A stretch of 64,000 bases of DNA from Larus michahellis (taxonomy: Eukaryota > Chordata > Aves > Charadriiformes > Laridae): NCBI RefSeq assembly GCF_964199755.1, contig NC_133930.1, forward strand, positions 28,607,571 to 28,671,570, written 5' to 3'. The position numbers and the translations under genes were made by a program. Below, one piece after another: positions 45,201 to 61,000 of this stretch. Within the stretch, counting starts at the first letter, position 1. Every line of letters starts with the position of its first letter. The notes beneath the pieces were generated by a model. It searched no databases, was not told the origin of the DNA, and saw nothing but the letters and a program-made list of their open reading frames with translations.

Positions 45201-47769
45201 TTTTTATAGAGATAGCGGGTCCATGGCAGCAGTCTTTGCTTTCTCACTTGATGCCTAATTGTTGCTGTAGTCAGGCATGTCTATCTCTGACCTCTGCCAT
45301 TTCTATTCTTTCGTAGACCTATGTCATTTACAAACCACATGGTGGATAAAGCTCAAATCCCAGAAGCCTTGTCCACCACTATTTTGCAGCACTGTAATTG
45401 CAGTCAGAGGATGGCAAGCAAAGGACATAAATCTGAACCGGCACAGCTGGAATTGCGCTTTGCAGACAGGTGAGTGCAGCTTTATGACCTTGCTCCGAGA
45501 AATGATCTCCTGTAATTATAGGAAGGGGAAAAAAGGGAGTGTTTATTGAGCAAAGCGGTTTAATATCTGGGCAGAAAGGGAGGGAAGAGTGATGGCTGTT
45601 TACAAGAGGGCCATGCAGTGTTCGTAGTCATGAGAACTGCCTTGTTCAATATCATGGCTGTGGTCAGTGTGGCTTTGAGAAGCAAAAACTCCATCCAGTC
45701 ACAAGTGTCTGGCATGGCCTTTCACCAACAATTCATTTACCTGAAGTCACCACCTCCCTCAGGAAATCACCCTTCCAACCTTGAAACAAGAGGTTTCAGA
45801 GACATCTAGAAGACTGCTGCATTCATCAACATGGGAATTTCGTATGTACCTTTATGTCTTATTCCTCAATTGTTTTGCACTTCAAGCCTTTTTATATAAA
45901 TTGTATAGGTTTTTCCATTATTTTCAAGGCAATACGTATCACTTATTAATACTCCGTACGAACAAAACTTAAGATCTTCCTCCAAAATATTCACAATTCA
46001 GAGTGGCTTCCTGAAATGCATATTTTAATCTTGTTTAGGAGTATTACCACAAATTAGTTTTGTAGATTAAAGCTCTAGAGACACTGATCTCTGAGCAACT
46101 CCTTTCACAATGAATTTTATCTTTAGAACACACTTGATAGGTGTGAAAGAATTTTAACCCCATAAAATAGAGATAAGGAAACAATTTCCAAGGTCATACA
46201 GAAACAGAAACCTGAATCTTTAGAAGCCAACCAGAGTGCTGCAGCTACACAATCCTTTTAGTTCTGCAAGGTACGTCACTATGTTGTGCATCAGAAAATA
46301 CTGGATACTTTAAAAGCTATGCATAATGGATTATTTTTTTAGATGGACCCCCAAGTCACCTTTAACTACTTCCCAGAGCTGAAATTCTTCCACAAAGCAA
46401 TTGCCTGCCCATTAAGATATCTATATGATTTAACAAATGTTATCATTGCAGATCTTGAAACTCTAGCTACAAATGGCAACAGAAAACAGAAACCAGCACC
46501 CACTGAAATTAATGAGAAATTTGTCCATAACTATCTAGGGAAAAGCAAAGCAATTTAATCTTTTTACTCTTAGCACTTGTATTTTGTGAACTTGAGGCAG
46601 GCAGGTACACAAATGTGAGATTCTGTGTAAGCAATTCTCTTGAGTTACACACCTCCATTACAAGTAATGATTTTAAAAAGCTGTTAACAGCAAGTTAGTA
46701 AATTAATGGCATGTATACTATGGTCAGCCCTATATTTTTAGGCTGTAATCCTTACATTGTCTCACATTAATCTCTCTCCTACCCTTAAATCTTAAACGCA
46801 CAGAAAATGGCAAGGGCAGCTCTTTGGTACACTGCAGAACGGATCTGTGGATCCGGATCTTTAGTTTTCAGCTGCACAGCACAGTGCCCCAGCACTGCAG
46901 AGAAACTGGCAGCCAACACACACGGCGATGGGACACTGCAGTGATGCAGAGCTGACTCATCAGTCCTGAAGGTCAGTGAAGTCCTCGTCTGAGCCTGCAT
47001 TTGGGAGTATTACTAATCAGGGAAGAGAAAGAGAGCTGCGCAACATCAGACCTCTTCCAGAAACAACTTTCTCTGTCTAAAAAGAAGGAAATTTCTTCTT
47101 TTACCACTGGAAAACATCTTGGACCCAGAAACTAACACAATCCTGAGAAGAGCAGACCATTTCCCAGTATAATTTATTTGCAATAGTCCCCACAATTTGA
47201 TATTTTAACTTTGCTCAGTTATTCAGGAGAGGAATCTCTCTTCCACATCCCAACTTGGTGTTAACTGTCAAATAGCCAAATAAATTCTTATTTGGAAAAA
47301 AATACTACTTCCCTCAATACCTCTGTGGCTCATTACCTCAGACTGCACTGCACCATGTATCATAATTCACAGGACTGGTGAGAAGCTTGAGTTCTTTTGT
47401 TATACCAAGTCCCCAGTGTATTCACGTTACAAACAAAACCATTTACCAGGCTGTTAAAGATGCTGAGCAAATTTGTGCATCAAAGGAAAAGTGCTTGGGA
47501 CTTTTTCCAAGGGCTGCTTTTTATGGAAAACAAACATCAGATTTGTTTTAATGACTTCTTATAACAAAATATGGTTGTGCCATACTGCATTAAATAACAT
47601 TGTGTCTATCCCAAATCCAAGTGCACTCCACAGGAAAATTGCCACTGAGATCAATGAGGAATGGAAAAGGTTCTTGATTGTAAATAACTGCTGTTGAAAA
47701 CAAGATCGGGAACATCAGCATTATATTTCTCCTTAATGAAATTTAAGAAAGTAGACAAGATCCTTCCTG

Positions 47770-47806
47770 TTGTTGTTTGGGTTTTTTTTGTTTTGTTTTT
47801 TTTTAT
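47770..47806 (+). repeat. T-rich low-complexity run
   Basis: TTG and T-homopolymer units (GTTTTGTTTTTTTTT type). This could be the reverse complement of the poly(A) tail of an old insertion, but no element body is recognisable beside it. Confidence 0.7.
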
Positions 47807-50800
47807 AAACAACCTCAATTAAATGTACTTTATTTCCTTTCAAGTGTTGCCATTGCGAAAACCTCCATTTTACATCCTTCCATTTCACCTCCCTGTGCTG
47901 CGCTGCCTGGCTGTACCATTCTGCCCTCGCATCGCGACTGCCAGGGCAGGGAAATTAGCTCAGAGGTTTTTTCCTTTTCTCTGTAGCACTCTGCAGATTC
48001 ACTGCAACTCCCACCTTCATATGGAAAACGGAGCACAGCAGCATCAGGGAAAAGCTGATGTACGTGCAAAATGTGCAGCAAAGGGATAAGTACTGAAATG
48101 AATATTTCAGAAAAAAATAATTTCCGAAGTCTGCCTTTTCTCTTCTCAGACAACTTTACCTGAACGCATTTTTAGTGTTTTACTCCCTCCCTTCAGGGAG
48201 ATGTTCCTGAATTTTGATCATTTCAGAAGGCCTCTGTTAACGTTTCCAAATTGCCCCAGCCTACTTACTAATGGGTTTTCAGCACTATGGCAGCTGAAGG
48301 CAAATCCAAAGCTCCAATTAAAATCCTCTGGGGATGTTTCTGGTCTTGGGGTCATTACTGCATATGCAACTTAGTTCTAAGTTCATCTGCCATCTCTGTC
48401 AAAAGTCAGACAAGTCAATAAAACCTGTAGGGGTATGGACACATGGGGAATCCATTCTTTCCCTCAGGTATATTCTCTTTGACATGTATTTATTAAAATT
48501 TCTCAGTTTATATCTAAATTCTATCCTTTGTCCTAGTTCAAATCAGAGAATGATTTCATTGCCCATGAATAATGAATGACAGATCTGTTTGCAAGCACTA
48601 ACGGCTGTTGCAGGGAGCCTTGCACTCCAGATCAGATGCTTAACTTTGCAATATAAAATTATTTACAGTTGAATCTTCCTACAGCCTGGCAATCAATAAT
48701 TTTTCTGGGGAAAAACCCCACAGTTTACAACCAACCCTTGATAATTGCACTGTAACTTTTATTATGTACAATAAAAATCCCAGGTTTCTTGCCAAAATAC
48801 CTCCTTAAACATAATTTACTTAGTGGTGCTTTTGGAAGAAATGTGACGTTCTTCTTTCGCAAGTAACATCACAGCTTTATTGCTGTTTCCTGAACAAATC
48901 ACACAATAATAATAGCTGTATTACAGTGGAAAAGTTACATTTTTTAATACTTGGGTTTACTTTTGTGTGCTTTAGAAACTTGTCATTCTGCTAAACGTAT
49001 TATTACTATAAACTAATTTACCAGCTGTGGAATATCCCTGAGCCTCCACAACCACTGCAAAACTTAACGAGATGCTCTGTTTGTAAGCCCTTAATGAGAA
49101 CCAGGTTTAATCTTTTCCCCTGGCAACCATCCAGCTTCCCAGCTCCATGGGACAACTTGCCCAAAGCTTTACATCTACTCAGTGAAAAAAGCCATCACGA
49201 TTGTTGTTAATCAATTTCTGGACGTGAATTCACTGTCCTATTCTAGCAGCAACCAGTCTCCTGGTCCGAAAGAGCTGTTCTACCTGAAGGCAGAGATCTT
49301 GCTCTGCCAAGAGAGAGGCTCACTTGAAAGCCTCAAGACACCTTAATCCTCCGATTCTTTACTGGATGTATTCAATTCTCCACCATGATGGTTTTATACA
49401 AATTGCAAATGTAATATGAAATCAATTGCCTCTGCGTACCATACAGGCAAGTGCTATTACTTAATTCCAGGTTTTACAAAGAAGAAAATGAGAAGGCACA
49501 CCTGCCAGCTAGATATTTCAGCACAAAGGGAACATTCTTTTTGGCTTTCATTTCTGGAATTAAAACAAACCATAAAGTGGTGCCTGCAGTCTTTGGACTT
49601 AAATTTTCTGGGGATGTGCTTAAGTACAACCAATTGTACTACATTACAAGACTGAAAAAGTCAATGCCATCCTGTAATTAGAACATCAAAAACAGGGAGG
49701 GAAGGAAAAAACGTAAAGCATCTTCAGGAAATACAAACCCATATATTATCTTGAAAAGTCATTGTCTTTTAATAACTAAACTCAAAATTTAACAAAGCAA
49801 TTACCCTAATCCATGGTGGAAACTGTAGTATCAAAAAGCAATGTATGAACAGCAGTTAGCGATAGCTCATATCTGCTGATACAAGAAAAAAATACCCACC
49901 AACAGAAGTCAAAGGGCTTGGAATTCAGAATCAATGAACCAGCAAGTGTGACAGCAAAAGCTGGCCCTCTAAATGACAGAGTGGGCAGACTCCAGAGGCC
50001 AGTCAAGAGTCTAGCTTGGATTATTTTTTGTCTTTACTGGCTCTCTACACTCTCCCTGCACTAACTTCTGTATGGAAAAATAAGTGAGTAACAGACCTAG
50101 TGCTGGAAACACCTATTTTAATCTTCAAGCATTTGAGTTACCATCTCTGATACCCTTTTGTACTCCCAGTCTTCTTCCTAGGAAGAAGCAGATGCCCCCA
50201 GAAATGGTTCAGGCAGCCCCTGAGCTGAGGAGCAGGAGCAGAGGACTACTCTTGCTGACACATAATGGGAGGATCTTTTCTGCTTAAACAGCCGTGGCAA
50301 GCTTTCACAGGAGGGCACAGACTTTGCACCTAGTGAAAGAGTTTCCTCCAGCATATGCAAGAACTGCTGCGGAGAACCGTGTCGTCTCTAGCTACATAAA
50401 CATCCACCAAACTCCCAGGAAGTCCACCACATTGCTCAATACACATGACAAAGAGTTACCCTAAAACGAAAGAAAGCCAAAGCTCACCCTGTCACAGAAA
50501 GGAAAAACATTAAATTAAATATGAGCTCTGCTTCAGATTCTGTCTCTTGCAGCTAAGCCTTCTTACCTTTTCCTAAATCTTCATTGTTATTTTGGAATCT
50601 CTAATCACCCTCTATGCCTCAAAAATACAAATCTCTGAAAATACTTAATGTCACCCAGTGGGAATAGTCATAGAATTTTGTCCTGGCCCTTTGTGAAATT
50701 GTTGGAAACCTTTAGAATACCACGATTACTTAAACTTTAAGGACTATTCTTCCATTTGTGTGCATGCTTAACTCCTATTAATGCCGATGAGGGTTATGTG

Positions 50801-53800
50801 CATGCAACAATGAAAGATTAAACTCCTCATTGTTTAAGAGGTGGTGATCAGCCCTGTGCTGCTTTAGGAAAAAACCTCAAGGATATTGCAAGTACTATGG
50901 GGAGTTAATCTCATTACACACTACTAATAGCATTTGTGGCAGTGTTTGCTTCTTAAATCAACCATAGGTGACCACCTGGTGCCCTGTAACTGGAAAGCTG
51001 CTTCGACAACACATGCACAGACCAGTCTCTGCTGAGGAGATTAATCTGTAAGCTGCTATGAATCTATTCTCCTGACACTTTCTCCCCCACTGAGAACAAC
51101 ATATGTTTTTATTTTCAGTTTGAATACTGGTAACTAAAAAATAGAGAATTTTTAATCAATTTTTAACTACGCAAATCCTTAAAAAAACTTTTTTTTGAAG
51201 AATCATGGGTTCAAATGCAAAGGTACTCAGTTAGGAATGAATACATTGTGATGCTTTTTGGTGCATACTTCACACAGGCTCATCTTCTTGAGTTACCATA
51301 CGATCAGCTTCACCTAGTACTTTCCAAAAGTAAAAGTGCTGCAGGGCTGTTTTTAACTACTCTTCAAGACAGCAGTCAGAGAAAATAAAGGCATCTGTAA
51401 AAGAGAAACTGGTACACTGAAAACCATATGAGATGTCTCCTTTCATCAATCAGCATTGTCTTGTCTATATAAAAGCTATCCATGCTATTCTTAAATATAC
51501 ATAGATATTTTTAACTAGGTTGACTTAGTGCATACAATTAAATCACTGGAGTCATACCAACTTAACCAGATTTGAACAGAAAATCCAGAAATAACTAAGC
51601 AATTGTTTGCAGGCACCAACCGAATAATTGAAGCTGGTTTCATCCTACAGATTTCATCATGCTGTGAAAAAAATATTACCATTGCCAACCCTTGTTTTGG
51701 TATCTGAAATCAAGAAATTTACAAAAATCAAATTTAAGAAAGAAACTTGTTCACACTAGGCTTGATATTAAAATTTATTCCTCTGGTTTGCACCCCGTTG
51801 TGATGCTTTAGGGTACAGGCAGGAAGAATAGTGATCACCAACTTTTTAAACAAATTTCATCTTTCTAATTACTTTTGGCAATTGACACAAACTAGCCTTC
51901 AGCGATGGATTGCCGACATGAGACTTTAAAGATAATTAGAGAATATGCACTTACAGATGTGTCAAAACTGAAATCTAGAGGTGCGTTGGCAGATTATTAA
52001 TAGAGCTGATGTATTGATATGGACATAGATAAATGAGAGCCGCGATTAAAATGGAAATACTGAAGAAAGAAATGTATGGTGCTTCTATTTCATATGTTTT
52101 AAAAGATGTGTTGCATCCATAATTCATCTGGGGATTTCTTAACAATTGACACTGGTAATTTATCTAAAGTGGTAGCTCTTGAGCAATACTGGGAGTATCC
52201 TAGAGATGTAAATGTTCCTTTTAAATCAGGGGATCTAGAACATTTCAGAATTTTAAAGAGAGCCAGCCCACTTTCTCATGTACAAAGATGGTCCTCCCAG
52301 GTCTCTGGCCCCTATCCTGAGCAGGCTCCAGGCTTTGCCTTTATCTCTTTGCACTCATTGTTCCTGGAAGCATGCTCCAGGAGTCCTCAAGTCTGGAGAC
52401 TCTTTCTTGCAGCCCCAAGGGTCATACTGTTGAAATTGTCTTCATGCTGAGTTTCCCCAGACAAAACAACTGGGGAACATGAGAGGCAGAAAAAAAAACA
52501 GGTCTTGAAAGTTTTTTAAAAGAAGGTGGTATGCAGAAGATCCAGATAATTGGGAAAAAAAATCTCAAGTCTCAGACAGATGAGAATGAGGGAGTGTGGT
52601 AAATTCAGTAGATAGAGCAAGGACAGTTTTGTTGAAATTTCGTAAGTATAAATCATTTATCAACAACCAACATCTTCATTTTGATCTAGCTAGTCTCAAA
52701 AATTCCTGTAGGGTTTCCCCCCAAAAATTCTGCATAATCTAGAGTGGCAAAAGTGGGAATTTTGTACCATTTCCCAAGACCCCCTTAGGATATTCATAAG
52801 CTTTAAGACAGGCATGCACAAAAGGAGGCCCATTACAATATACCTTGAAGAAGACCACTGGAAAGATCAAGAGAAAAACACTTCCCAGATTCAGATAGGA
52901 TGGTGTAATGTTGTGTGTTGTGTAAGAACCGATGTCTACAGGGTAAATGAAGAAAGTAAAATCCAGAAGTAGCATTAGGACAGTCAAGCGCTGTACAAAT
53001 TCAGACTGAATGTGCCTCAAGCCATGTCTGTCTTATGCTGAGCAGTACACACCAGGTCTGCACACGTGGCAGGACGCAAGGCAGCATCACCTCTGCACAA
53101 AGGGTGAGATTTCACTGTGTTCTAAGAAAAAAAGCATTATACATTGCCTGCATTTCTTAACCTAAAGGTAATTTCTGGACACCTCCTCCACAAAGAACAG
53201 TCAGTGCACAGTTGGGTTTTTTTCAATTTTCAGCTTATACATAAAATGACTCATTTATTCAACGTGAAGCCCACACAGTGCCACAGGATGTGCTCCATAT
53301 CCCACACTCCTCGTTACTACACAGTCCTACTTAGACTGGTGAAAACCTCACCCAATCCTGAGAACCATGTACCTTCCTCCTTTGAAACAGTACTAGCGCA
53401 GCACGACACTGAAATAGCTGATTTTTAAGTACCTGGAAAAAAGAAATACCCAGTGATTATAAGAAGAGCTTTTGGTTACAGTGGCTTTCCCCACGCAAGC
53501 CTAGCAGTGTGGGCTAAATCCCATCCACTGCTACTCAATTTTTAATAGGTCATCGGGCAAAATTTCATTCATTTTTTATGAATGCTTAAGAAAAAACTGG
53601 ATATGGCTGCTGGTAGGCATGGGGTAACCGATTGTATCTTTACATACAGAGGTTATTTATTGTTTGCACATAGCTAAGAAAGATAAAAAGAAGAAACGTG
53701 TACGTTTATATATGCAGCACACCCGCCCTCAGCAGGGGCTGCACTGCTGAGAACATTCAGCACTTATCCTAAAGCTGCTTGTATACACCCACTTGAAGGA

Positions 53801-55050
53801 GAGAACCAGAAGACCCAGATCTGCACGTGTGGGGCTTTTAGAAACAAACCCTTGAGGAGTGCAGATATCACTCAGACACCAGAGGGTATTGTCAGTACCT
53901 CAGGACAGTTCACACTGGGAATCCATGGGGAGATTGCATCCCAGTTTTAGGACTCATCCTCTGCAATGATGGGCACTGGCCTCGGCTGAGATCAGAAACA
54001 CTTGCTGAGGTGCGTAAATCTCCTTCTCCACCTTTTCCAGAGAAAACCTGGTGGGTCAGAGCCATGCTTTCCAGTGCTTTGAGTAATCATTAACAGGGTA
54101 GGAATAAATCAGATTTAGATTTCAAAACAATGTCTCTGGCCCCCTCCTTAGCATCCCTTACTTCCCAGCTTGAAGGTCTCAGCAAGATTCCTGGATTTCC
54201 AACAGGTCTTCTTTGTCCTGTTTTCTCCAAATATTGTGAGACACTACATGCGCTTTTGTTTTGAATTTAGAGGACAACGAATCATGGGCTAGAGTCCAAT
54301 AGATATTGTCTGGTATGAATATTAGACCCTGACACTAATATTTCATATGTTTGTTGATAAAACCCTCATAATAAGAGTTATAATTGAGGGAAATATTTTC
54401 TCTTTCATATGCCAAAGAATGAAAAAAAATAATAAATCAAAGAATCCCAAGAAAATTGGCACATTTATTTACAAACTGTCCTTGGCTTGGTTGCTGTAAA
54501 ACAAAAACACAAGTTCTTTCGTACAGTTCTCATTGAATATAGATTTAATCTATTTGCTGTTAGTGAATATTAGATCTTGATATGCAACTGTAAACACATC
54601 TCTGCTGTTCCCTCAGGTCAAAGCATGTGGACTTATATTTTATAGATGTATCATCAAGCCTCAGCATGTTTGCTGTTATTTCAATATATTTATAAAATGT
54701 CCCATGCCACTCTCCTTTGAATGCTATAAATTGCTTACATGATCTGCTTAGGGGTACTGAGAATTCAGCTGGCATTGTAATATGTCATTTAATGCATGAA
54801 ACTCTCAAAACCACTTTATAACATTCAACTAAGTCAGACCAGACAGTTCTTAAAAAAATTAAGGGCTCATTTATGTCTTCAGAGCACCCGTCAGTTTCCA
54901 AGCTACATGAATTGTGTATGCAAACTATGTTTGGGGGAAGGATATATTCACGAGCATAAAATCAATTAGTAGGTCTGACTTGAAGTTTTAATTACACTGA
55001 CACAGTCTGGCCCATCCGGTATCAGAATTTCTTTAAAGCCCCCTTGACTT

Positions 55051-55086
55051 CTATATATTAACATTCCTATATATTAACATACCTAT
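55051..55086 (+). repeat. Tandem repeat, 16-bp unit x2.2
   Basis: CTATATATTAACATTC is followed at once by CTATATATTAACATAC and then CTAT. It is a simple AT-rich duplication. Confidence 0.85.
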
Positions 55087-58000
55087 GAGATGGTGCTTCA
55101 TTCTCATTTCTCTGATGGTTATCAGCCCACATTTTCCCTATCGAACCCAAATACCTGAGCCCTTTTCACCCCACCATTGTCAGGCTTACTACATATGCCA
55201 TCCTATATCCACGTATGTGCTCACTGTTCCTGTAGCACCCTCCTTACTATCACTTTTATCTCCAAGAAAAATATCCATTGCCCATCTTAGCATCAGATAA
55301 TATATTAAACAATAGGTTCATTTCAATTATGGATTGTAGTATGTCTTCACAGTATGTACAGCAGTAAATTATAGGCCTTTCTGAATCATGAAAGATCTTA
55401 ATTCTGGCTCTGAACAACTTAATTCCAATGTTTGCCTCTTTCCTGTTTGTAAACCCAAGTTCAGAGGAATTGTCACCATTCAGGTGCAGTCTGGCAGCCT
55501 GCAAGGATCTGTCTTCACTGGCCAAATCCAGTGCAGCTTCCGGTGACTTGGAAGGAAATAGGAAAGCCGTAAAAAAAACAGATCCCCAGTGAAGGTTTGG
55601 CTCTCTTACCAACAAGGCTGAGGTGGTCTCACATAAAATTCCACATTTTACAACGGGGAATTTCATTTCTTTTGCATCACCAGCATCGCAAGCTGTTGAA
55701 TACGTTTGTGCTAATTAATTACAAAACCTTCACCCTTCCTTCACTCGTCCTTTTCTCCACTTGTCCATTGTATCCTTTCTGTCTCAACTGTAATTTTCGG
55801 GAGCAAAAACTCTTATGAGAATTATGTGAACTGACACAAACATGTAGTACAAACAAGTAACACAAGAGCAGCTCATGCTGCCCAGGAGCCCAGCGTCTAT
55901 TAAGTGTGTTGAGGCAATGTAGAAGTCCAGGACATCTTCTGGCTGCAGAACCCCCCCAGGGGAGTGGACATTGGCAGTATCAGGACGCCAGGTCACAGCT
56001 GTCACGGCTACTTATGACCTGAATAAGTGCCCATGCTTCAGCTGTGCAGACCTTCCTCCTTCACACTGCGCCTTGAATAGGCTGGGGGAAAGGAAGCCTT
56101 TGTACGCCTGTCCCTGATAATGCCAGTCATACATTGTATGGAAAACAATGCTTTTCTGGTAATATTTTTTAAAAGGAACTGAATTTTTACAACATGTTCA
56201 ATTTGGAAATTTTGGGGGCAGCAAGAGGAAGATCAGATTTGACACATTTTGCTTATGTCTGAAAAATCCTTCATTTAAGGAAAAATAAAAAAAGACATTT
56301 TAGCACAACGTAAACTTTATTGAAAGGGCGCTTTCATTAAAATATGCTTAGCTAAAACTTTGACCGGCTTTGCAATCTTTATTTTCAGTGACAGAGGTCA
56401 AATTTCTACTTTTGGTTTCCTTTCAGCCCTCCTTCCAGCTCACTTCCCTAGCTCCTGGGAGCGCTTGCCTGCTTTATTCCTGACAAAACCCCTGCAGGCC
56501 ACAGGGGAGGGGGGGTAGTCCCTGTGTGCCGCATTTACATTTGGAGTGAGTGCCATGTTTCACAGCTGCAGCTGTCGCCCTACGGTTTCTGCCATTATTT
56601 GCATTTCAAACAGAATCAATGGAAGCAATGAACTACAACATAAATTGAGGTTCTGCGTAGAAAACAAATGCCTTTTATTAATCTGACTCAGCTGCTGAAG
56701 TACTGAAACACGGAAAACTTGGTAAGATTGCACAGTCCCTAATGCTGAATACCATTTCAGGTGAGATCAACAGCATTTATATGTCAAAACCCGTAATTTA
56801 AAAAGGAAACTTTTTCTACAGCTGGTGTTAACCTAGTTTTCAATAGGTAATCACCTCTGTTGGCCAGCTTAAACGCATTAAAATAGGATTGCAAAAACAG
56901 TGCAATAGAGAAGACATTCAGGCTTAATAACTCTTCCTCTTTTCTTCCCCAAGTATCTTATACTGCTCTACCAAATGTTTCACGTGCTATAGAAGTCTGC
57001 ATTTCCTAGCTGGAAGTTTGATTTGCAGTTCACAGATGGATACCTATCTCAGCCCTATTCCCATGCCCTTTAGGTCATTTCTCACTTGCACTGATCCAGA
57101 ATTTGAAAACTTACTTTGGAGACTAGTGTCAGATATAACAGAGTTAACTGCAGGCAGTGTTATAAATTGAGATTCTAGGGGGAAATAAAAAAGGCAGCAA
57201 AGTCAGGGAGAAGTTGCAACATCCCTGTGCAAACTCTATGGATGTTGTCTATAGCAATGGTCAAACACAACCCCATTTTATATGATTAATTGTGTCATGG
57301 CACCATCTGCAAGGTCTTCCTGCTGCGCTAGATTGCCTGGCAGAGGGCAGATCTTCTGTGGGGAGCAGAATGAAGGGCACTCTCCCATCTTTACCACAAC
57401 TAACCACTCTGGCCACTCCTGCTGTAAGGAACAGCATTCAGTCCTGCTCCTTGTAACAGCCTCGAGTGTCATTTAATCCCATTTGTTCCCCCCTGCTTCC
57501 AAACAGCAGTCATCTGCCCCCTGCTATACCTCCAAATAACTTACATCATTGCCTCCGATACTGAAGAACATTTCTGTCAAAACCCCCTACTCCTTGGGGA
57601 GCGGGGCAGTGGGGGAGCACTAGGATTTGAAACAGCCGCACTGAGCCTGCGGCTATGACATCAGACCTCTTAAACTGATGGCTGGGACACTAATAGCAAG
57701 AGTACTTTGTTTCTTAATGGACCTCTGGGTTCCTCAATGCATCCTCAGTGTGAATCGCTAGGCATTAGTCCTCCCCGTGACTCTCTTGCCCTCTTTTTTC
57801 TTCTTAGAGTTGAGGTAGGCCTAAAGAAATCATCTTTGCAAAACAGTGGCAGAATCAGATTTACTCTTCTGCCTTCCAGTCCGTGATGGGAAATGTTCAA
57901 AGGAGATCCAGATCCAGCAAGGACTCATCTCATCTCTTTGTATGTGTCAGAATGCACTTGCAGTTGTGGTGACTCAGCTCAACACAAAACCAAGGTCCTG

Positions 58001-61000
58001 TCCAGAAAGCACCTCTTGGCATCTTGCAGAATGGTTTGTGCGTCACAGCTGAATTCCAACCCAGAAGTAGTTTGTTTTCCGCCTGCTTAGTATTTCCCTG
58101 GCTAATATATTTGCTAGTTTTTGTGACAATTTTCTGGGTGCTGTTAATAAAGTCACCACGCCTTTTACTCCACAGCTGCACTTCAAATAAGGCAATGCCC
58201 ACTTACTGTTTGCATTTGTGTTTGTAAAGTTGTCTAATGACCGTTTTGGAAATACTTGTGTTTTATAACTTGCTGTGCACTAGGGTCTTTGTCCCACTTG
58301 TGGCTGTTGTGCATTATTTGTAATAAAAATAACAGAAGTACTATGGAACATAGGATATTGTTCTTCTGTACAGAGATAACTCGATTGTGAGTGTTTCTCA
58401 TGCACCATCTGTCACAGATGCTGGAAACAGAAGAAACATCCTGAGTAACACAGAATAAGGGCTGATCCAACTGGCCTTCAGACAACAAAATTTTTTCCAC
58501 TGATTTCAGTGAGAATTGGACAAACTCACTAGAGATATAAATTAAAAACAACAGTCTAGAAAATATGTTTTACAAGATAAAAATAAGGACTTTTCACATT
58601 GCCAAAAAATATTCTAACTTGCTAATTAGCAATCCCAAGGAAACTTAATGTTGACAGATTTTCAATGAATTAATACATTCACCACACACCACAATGTGGA
58701 TTTTCCCATGGCTCCAAGAATAAGTTAATTGTGAGTCGGTTCTTGGTCTAATATTGTGAACTCAGACATAAATTATTCATCCTCTCATATAGCGCTATAT
58801 CCCATCTGCAAGTTACATGGAAATTACCCTCCGGCTCAGATTCCACCTAATGTAAATTGGCATAGCAACAGTGAATTCACAGTTATCCTGCGTTTAACAT
58901 GCACTCAGCAATAGGCCCAGGAAATTCTACTTGAGAACGTCTTTAGTAACTAAACAGCTCCTGTGTACTGAGTTTTGCAACATACACGTGCAGCAGTGGT
59001 CCCAGCATAAACTCTTTGGTTCATCTACCAGATGGATTAAGAGCTGTTGTAAATCGTACAAAGAAAGATCAGTATTTCAGCACAATGCTTAAACCCAAAT
59101 TAAACTAAAGACAGTGGTCTAATTTAACTAATTTAGGTCCAAGCATCTGCAGATATGTCTGTCCCTTTTTATTGTCTCATTCAAGATTTTCTCAACAAAA
59201 TAAGACCAAAGAGACAAATCAGAAGACAAAGGGAAAGTTTAAAAAACTCCACACTTCAAAGTGCTACTTTTTAAACTTCTGTAAAATGATTATGCTAATA
59301 TATAAGCAAGTGTTTAAATCTTTGAAGGACAGGATCCAGCCAAATCTGTAAGTCCACTGAATCAGTCACCTGAGTAACAAGTTCAGAAGTAGACCCAACC
59401 ATACAGTAGTATAGCAGTTGTGATAATAAAGTTGCTCTAAAATTTTCAGAAGACAGTATCTTGCTTTCATATCTATTCATCCCATGCATTAGCTTTTTAT
59501 TGTGTCTTACGCTAATGTTTAAAATGTATTTTTAAGAAATATATTTGGGAGGGTGATAACTATTTTAAATCATTAGCTTTTAACTCTCACAGGTGCTTAT
59601 TTCTCTAAGTGTACCTGCGAATCACCACCCAGATTGCCACCCTTCTTTGGTCCACAAAGAAACAGTCCCTTGCAGTCTATGTTCTCTGCTGTTGAAGACA
59701 AGTCCTATCATATCAGATACTTGTCCAGTGACAACTTAAGGACAAGTGAAAGATGAAAGTAAAAGTTATTTAACTTCCCTCTCTTACCTCCCAGCATGTC
59801 TGATTTTATTCGTGCCTGTCTTTTGTGATCTCCTGTTGTACAGTGCACAGCTTATCAACTGACACAAAAATAAATGCATAATAAATATTCCACAAGAGCA
59901 GAGAAAGGGGTTGGCTAAATATAAACAAACTGCCTGGTCAGACTTCTACCCTCATCCCTAAGGGTAAATACTGTCGTCTTCTGACATCTCTCAACTTTTT
60001 GCAGCGCCGTCTCAAGTGCTACTAGCAACTAGCAATTAGTCTAGTTCTCAGATGCCTTCAGTGTCAATAGGGAAAAAAGGCAACAATTCCTACACGGAGC
60101 TATTTTAAAATCAACTGCTTCAGTTCTAATATTTAATAAATTGCTTGTAATATTTTAATGTGCTGCCGTAGTGGCAGCATACCAGAAACATAAGGATAAT
60201 CAGTTGCTCCAGGGATGGAAGAGAGACGGCTTGGCAGAAGCCTCAAGCATCTCATATACAGTATCAGTTCAAGTAAGAGACATGAGGCCCAGATGGAGAT
60301 AGTGATGTCTGGGAGAGGAGGACAAGTTGTTTGATTCAGTGAAAAAAGAAAAATACCATAAATGGGTATTAACAGTCTTTTTTCCTTATTTGCCCTATCA
60401 AAGGGTCAACGAACACTGACTGCAGAGTCAAGAGCTCCTAAATTTGACTTTCAAGTGGCTTTTTCTTGCCCTAATAACCAGCAAAGAACACCTGCCTTTG
60501 CCCTAGGGCATGGGGGAAACATCAGAAGGAAAAAGCTTGAGTTAAAGAATTCAAGATATCTTTCCATTTAAAATTTTTGTGTGTTCTCCCATTTCTTGTT
60601 TTCTTTTTCCAGCTGACCTTAACAAAGTGAGAAGAGGCTCTCTTCTGTCTGGCTGTTACTAATTGGTGAAATCTGATTTAGAGGAACAGGAATATTTAAC
60701 ATATTTTGCAAGGGGTTGAGATAACAAAAAGAGATCCAATATCTTCCTGATGGTTTAAGTTTTCCTTTTAGTTTATATACTTGCACTTTGCAATGGAGCA
60801 TACAATGATTCAAGTCCTTGAATCATACCATAGCTGTTATATTTCTAGACTGGGAACAGCCTGAAGGTACCATTTTCCAAATAATTGGTTGAAATGCGAA
60901 CATGCTTTCACTCATTAGCATATATTTGGCTTATGAGATTAAACACTGACACAAACTTATTATTTCTAAAGTTAAACAACCAAGATTTAGATTTCTCATA

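Noticed and set aside
60161..60179. TGCTGCC/GGCAGCA inverted repeat with 5-base loop
   Set aside because: A 7-bp stem is too short for a microRNA precursor and the flanks do not pair.
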